Shown here: positions 61,186 through 64,000 of the stretch, piece by piece
Position numbering within the stretch: the stretch's first letter is position 1
Layout of the letters: each line of letters begins with the position of its first letter
Assembly (NCBI RefSeq): GCF_000148645.1
Contig: NC_014541.1
Coordinates: forward strand, 2,441,139-2,505,138
Direction of reading: 5' to 3'
DNA: 64,000 nt
Source: Ferrimonas balearica DSM 9799
GTDB taxonomy: Bacteria; Pseudomonadota; Gammaproteobacteria; Enterobacterales; Shewanellaceae
Made by a program: the position numbers and the translations under genes
The notes under the pieces: model-generated
The model's input: the letters and a program-made list of their open reading frames with translations, nothing else
What the model was told of the DNA's origin: nothing
Databases searched by the model: none

Positions 61186-63873
61186 GTGCAGACTTTGCTA
61201 GAACAGATCGATCAAGGCCAACAATGGACCTTTCCCGGCGGCATCCACCCGCCGGAGCGCAAATCCCTTTCCAATGGCAGCGCCATCGCCGAACTGCCGT
61301 TGCCGGAGCGTTTTTGGGTGCCGCTGCGCCAGCACATTGGCCAGCCGGGCAGTCTGCTGGTGGCCACTGGCGACACCGTCCTCAAAGGCCAGGCGTTGAC
61401 CCGCGCCCAGCTGCCGATGGCGGTGCCGGTTCACGCCCCCACCTCCGGCACCGTCGGCCGCATTGAGCCCCGCGTCATTGCACACCCCTCCGGACTGCCG
61501 GAGATGTGCATCGAGATCATCGCCGATGGTGAGGACCACTGGCGTCCGCGGGAAACCCGGGTCAACGTGGAAGGGCTTGAGCGAGACGCCATCCTCGGCC
61601 GCATCCGCGATGCCGGCATTGCCGGCCTCGGTGGTGCCACCTTCCCGGCGGCCATCAAACTGAGCACCGATAAGCCGGTGCAATTTCTGATCATCAACGG
61701 CGCCGAGTGTGAGCCCTACATCACCTCCGACGACCGCCTGATGCAGGACGAGGCGGAAGCGATCCTCAGCGGCATCGACATTCTCGACCACCTGATCCAG
61801 CCGGAACGCATCCTGATCGCCATCGAGGACAACAAACCCGAGGCCATCACTGCCATCCGCAACGCGCTGATGGCCAGCCATCGCGATCCCCAGCGCTATC
61901 TGCTGCGGGTGATCCCGACCAAGTACCCCTCCGGCAGCGAAAAACAGCTGGTGCAGATCGTGACCGGCCTGGAGATCCCCAAAGGCCAGCTGCCCGCTGA
62001 CAAAGGCATCCTGATGCACAACGTCGGCACCTGCTACGCCATTAAGCGTGCCGTGCTGGACGATGAGCCGCTGATCCAGCGGGTCGTCACCGTCACCGGT
62101 GAACAAGCGGGCAAACCGGGTAACTACTGGGTTCGCCTCGGTACCGACGTGCAGTGGCTGCTGGAACAAACCCAAAGCAACCCCCTGCCCGGCCAGCCGC
62201 TGATTATGGGCGGCCCGATGATGGGCTTTGCCCTGCCCCGCACCGATGTGGCCGTGGTGAAAGCGACCAACTGCCTGCTGCTGCCCAGCCTGCAGGAGCT
62301 GCCCCCCTCGCCCCCCGCCCGCAACTGCATCCGCTGTGGTGAGTGTGCCCAGGTGTGCCCACAGAGCCTGCTGCCTCAGCAGCTGTACTGGCACAGCCAG
62401 GCAGCGGAGTACGACAAGGCTGCCCAGCTGAACCTGTCTGACTGCATCGAGTGTGGCGCCTGCGCCTTTGTCTGCCCGTCCGACATCCCGCTGGTGCACC
62501 ACTACCGCATTGCCAAGGCAGAACTGCGCGATGCCGCGCAGAAAGCGACCAAGGCGGAAGAAGCCAAACTGCGCTTCGACGCCCGCCAGGCGCGTCTGGA
62601 GAAAGAGAAAGCGGAACGCGAGTCTCGCCATAAGAGCGCGGCCAAAGCCGCTCCGGCCGCCCCGAGTGCCGGTGTAGAAGCCGCCCTCGCCCGCATTAAG
62701 GCCAAACAGGCTGGCGCGCAAGAGAGCACCGACATGGCTGAGCTGCGCCGCCAGCGCAAAGAGCAAGCCCGCGCGGCCAAAGCCGCCCGGGAGCAAGCCC
62801 CTGCCGCCGGTGATGACCGCCAGGCCGCTGTAGCGGCTGCCGTCGCCCGTGCCAAAGCCAAGCAGGCCGCCGAAGCAACAGGCAGCGAGGCTGCTGAGCC
62901 GGCCCCGGCTGCCGCCGACGATAAGCGCAAAGCCGCCGTCGCCGCCGCGATTGCCAGGGCCAAAGCCAAGCAGGCCGGTGAGGCAGGCAGTGATGCCGCA
63001 GAATCTGCCCCGGCCGCCGCCGACGATAAGCGTAAAGCCGCCGTCGCCGCCGCCATCGCTAAGGCCAAAGCCAAGCAGGCCGGTGAAGCAGGCAGTGATG
63101 CCGCAGAACCTGCCCCGGCCACCGCTGACGATAAGCGCAAAGCCGCCGTGGCCGCCGCCATCGCCAAGGCCAAAGCCAAACAGGCCGCCGAAGCCAAAGG
63201 CAGTGATGCCGCAGAACCTGCCCCGGCCACCGCTGACGATAAGCGCAAAGCCGCCGTGGCCGCCGCCATCGCCAAGGCCAAAGCCAAACAGGCCGCCGAA
63301 GCCAAAGGCAGCGAAACGTCTGAGCCGGCCCCAGCTGCCGCTGACGATAAGCGCAAAGCCGCCGTAGCGGCCGCCATCGCCAAGGCCAAAGCCAAACAGG
63401 CCGCCGAAGCCAAAGGCAGCGAAACGTCTGAGCCGGCCCCAGCTGCCGCTGACGATAAGCGCAAAGCCGCCGTAGCGGCCGCCATCGCCAAGGCCAAAGC
63501 CAAACAGGCCGCCGAAGCGAACGGCAGCGAGGCTGCTGAGCCGGCCCCGGCTGCCGCTGACGATAAGCGCAAAGCCGCCGTGGCTGCCGCCATCGCCAAG
63601 GCCAAAGCCAAACAAGCCGCCGAAGCCAAAGGCAGCGATACTGCAGAGCCGGCCCCGGCTGCCGCTGACGATAAGCGCAAAGCCGCCGTGGCTGCCGCCA
63701 TCGCCCAGGCCAAAGCCAAACAGGCCGCCGCAGCGAACGGCAGCGAGGCTGCTGAGCCGGCCCCGGCGCCAAAGTCCGCCGAACAGAACAGCGAAAGCGA
63801 CCCGCGTAAAGCGGCCATCGCCCGGGCCATTGCCAAGGCAAAGGCCAAGCAACAACAGAATCCGGATCAGTAA
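61186..63873 (+). CDS. rsxC: Electron transport complex subunit RsxC/RnfC with long repeat tail
   Basis: Peripheral NADH-, FMN- and Fe-S-binding subunit. It starts at GTG 61186, six bases after AAGGAG, giving 895 aa versus about 740 in E. coli. The core has the FMN/NAD domain (GLGGATFPAAIKLSTDK, NGAECEPYITSDD) and two ferredoxin motifs, CIRCGECAQVCP (about residue 380) and CIECGACAFVCP (about 420). From residue 543 to the end it is nearly all tandem DDKRKAAVAAAIAKAKAKQ repeats. Such Ala/Lys-rich tails are known in RsxC but vary in length; here it has nine full units. Confidence 0.97.
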   Translation: MQTLLEQIDQGQQWTFPGGIHPPERKSLSNGSAIAELPLPERFWVPLRQHIGQPGSLLVATGDTVLKGQALTRAQLPMAVPVHAPTSGTVGRIEPRVIAHPSGLPEMCIEIIADGEDHWRPRETRVNVEGLERDAILGRIRDAGIAGLGGATFPAAIKLSTDKPVQFLIINGAECEPYITSDDRLMQDEAEAILSGIDILDHLIQPERILIAIEDNKPEAITAIRNALMASHRDPQRYLLRVIPTKYPSGSEKQLVQIVTGLEIPKGQLPADKGILMHNVGTCYAIKRAVLDDEPLIQRVVTVTGEQAGKPGNYWVRLGTDVQWLLEQTQSNPLPGQPLIMGGPMMGFALPRTDVAVVKATNCLLLPSLQELPPSPPARNCIRCGECAQVCPQSLLPQQLYWHSQAAEYDKAAQLNLSDCIECGACAFVCPSDIPLVHHYRIAKAELRDAAQKATKAEEAKLRFDARQARLEKEKAERESRHKSAAKAAPAAPSAGVEAALARIKAKQAGAQESTDMAELRRQRKEQARAAKAAREQAPAAGDDRQAAVAAAVARAKAKQAAEATGSEAAEPAPAAADDKRKAAVAAAIARAKAKQAGEAGSDAAESAPAAADDKRKAAVAAAIAKAKAKQAGEAGSDAAEPAPATADDKRKAAVAAAIAKAKAKQAAEAKGSDAAEPAPATADDKRKAAVAAAIAKAKAKQAAEAKGSETSEPAPAAADDKRKAAVAAAIAKAKAKQAAEAKGSETSEPAPAAADDKRKAAVAAAIAKAKAKQAAEANGSEAAEPAPAAADDKRKAAVAAAIAKAKAKQAAEAKGSDTAEPAPAAADDKRKAAVAAAIAQAKAKQAAAANGSEAAEPAPAPKSAEQNSESDPRKAAIARAIAKAKAKQQQNPDQ
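62812..63774 (+). repeat. In-frame tandem repeat of rsxC (nine units of 105-108 bp)
   Basis: Unit starts at 62812, 62917, 63022, 63127, 63235, 63343, 63451, 63559 and 63667. The first three units are 35 codons, the rest 36. Each encodes DDKRKAAVAAAIAKAKAKQ, then a spacer with E/A/G/S and EPAPAAA. Units 5 and 6 differ at two bases only. A shorter tenth unit lies at the end. Confidence 0.95.
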
Positions 63874-63885
63874 GAGAGGACACTG

Positions 63886-64000
63886 ATGGCGTTTAAAATG
63901 GCCTCTTCCCCCCATATTCAGGGGCGTATGCCAACCCATCGCGTAATGCAGTGGGTGGCGTTGTGCACCCTGCCGGGCATCGTGGCCCAATGGTGGTTTT
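63886..64000 (+). CDS. rsxD: Electron transport complex subunit RsxD/RnfD, 5' part only
   Basis: The first 38 codons of an integral membrane subunit that carries covalent FMN in this family. [20 protein letters not shown] then [18 protein letters not shown] matches the RsxD N-terminus. AGAGGA lies before the ATG, 12 bases after the rsxC stop. The gene continues beyond the window. Confidence 0.95.
   Translation, partial: MAFKMASSPHIQGRMPTHRVMQWVALCTLPGIVAQWWF

Noticed and set aside
61198..63990. 930-codon and 448-codon minus-strand frames opposite rsxC
   Set aside because: They are produced by the repetitive Ala/Lys codons of rsxC and give low-complexity sequence.

Overview
The window is about 60% GC and reads as chromosomal DNA of a marine, respiration-versatile gammaproteobacterium close to Shewanella/Ferrimonas. 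The evidence is a torECAD trimethylamine N-oxide (TMAO) operon in Shewanella order, a multihaem tetrathionate-reductase-family cytochrome, a RimO with the long N-terminus I associate with Shewanella, a rhombosortase, and the block uvrY-uvrC-pgsA-tRNA(Gly,Cys,Leu), which has the same order as E. coli. The genus is an inference from memory of these families, not a search result.

Layout. 1-7.3 kb: the glutamate carrier gltS (cut by the window edge), a 950-bp regulatory gap with a CRP-like site, the OTR-family cytochrome, and a 994-aa lipoprotein of Ig-like repeats. 7.3-11.9 kb: torD, torA, torC and a 55-aa torE. 12-17.6 kb: a MaoC hydratase, a LysR regulator, a candidate small RNA divergent from it, a DUF1285 gene and ydiJ. 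17.7-22.4 kb: ppsA, ppsR and aroH around a HexR-like operator. 22.4-31.1 kb: an orphan response regulator, DUF3626, a POT-type transporter, mdtJI, two LysR genes, a MOSC protein and a DUF885 peptidase. 31.2-38.4 kb: the tRNA-pgsA-uvrC-uvrY block, then fadE with a PsrA-like repressor and its likely operator. 38.5-49.2 kb: an S9 peptidase, rimO, an AbgT transporter, smrA, an NTF2-like secreted protein, ychJ, a GAF-PAS-GGDEF-EAL protein, a DUF406 gene and a VC2046/SO_2500-like gene. 49.3-57.4 kb: five identical tRNA-Tyr genes, a PLP enzyme, queC, rhombosortase, uvrB, a MATE pump and three identical tRNA-Asn genes. 57.4-64 kb: a broken tRNA-Asn piece with a palindromic repeat, a CsrD-like protein, then rsxA-rsxB-rsxC and the start of rsxD.

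Functional themes are anaerobic respiration and electron transfer (otr, torECAD, rsx), the gluconeogenic/aromatic node (ppsA, ppsR, aroH), fatty-acid oxidation under a local repressor, DNA repair (uvrB, uvrC) and the Csr system (uvrY and a csrD-like gene).

Most genes are ordinary core genes. The less ordinary items are hairpins with covarying base pairs in the tRNA-Tyr spacers, two intergenic candidate small RNAs, the MopE-like N-terminus and ten haem motifs of the OTR-family protein, the broken tRNA-Asn next to a duplicated palindromic element, an inverted pair of DnaA-type boxes, and a nine-unit repeat tail on RsxC. I found no CRISPR array, rRNA, prophage, transposase or integrase.
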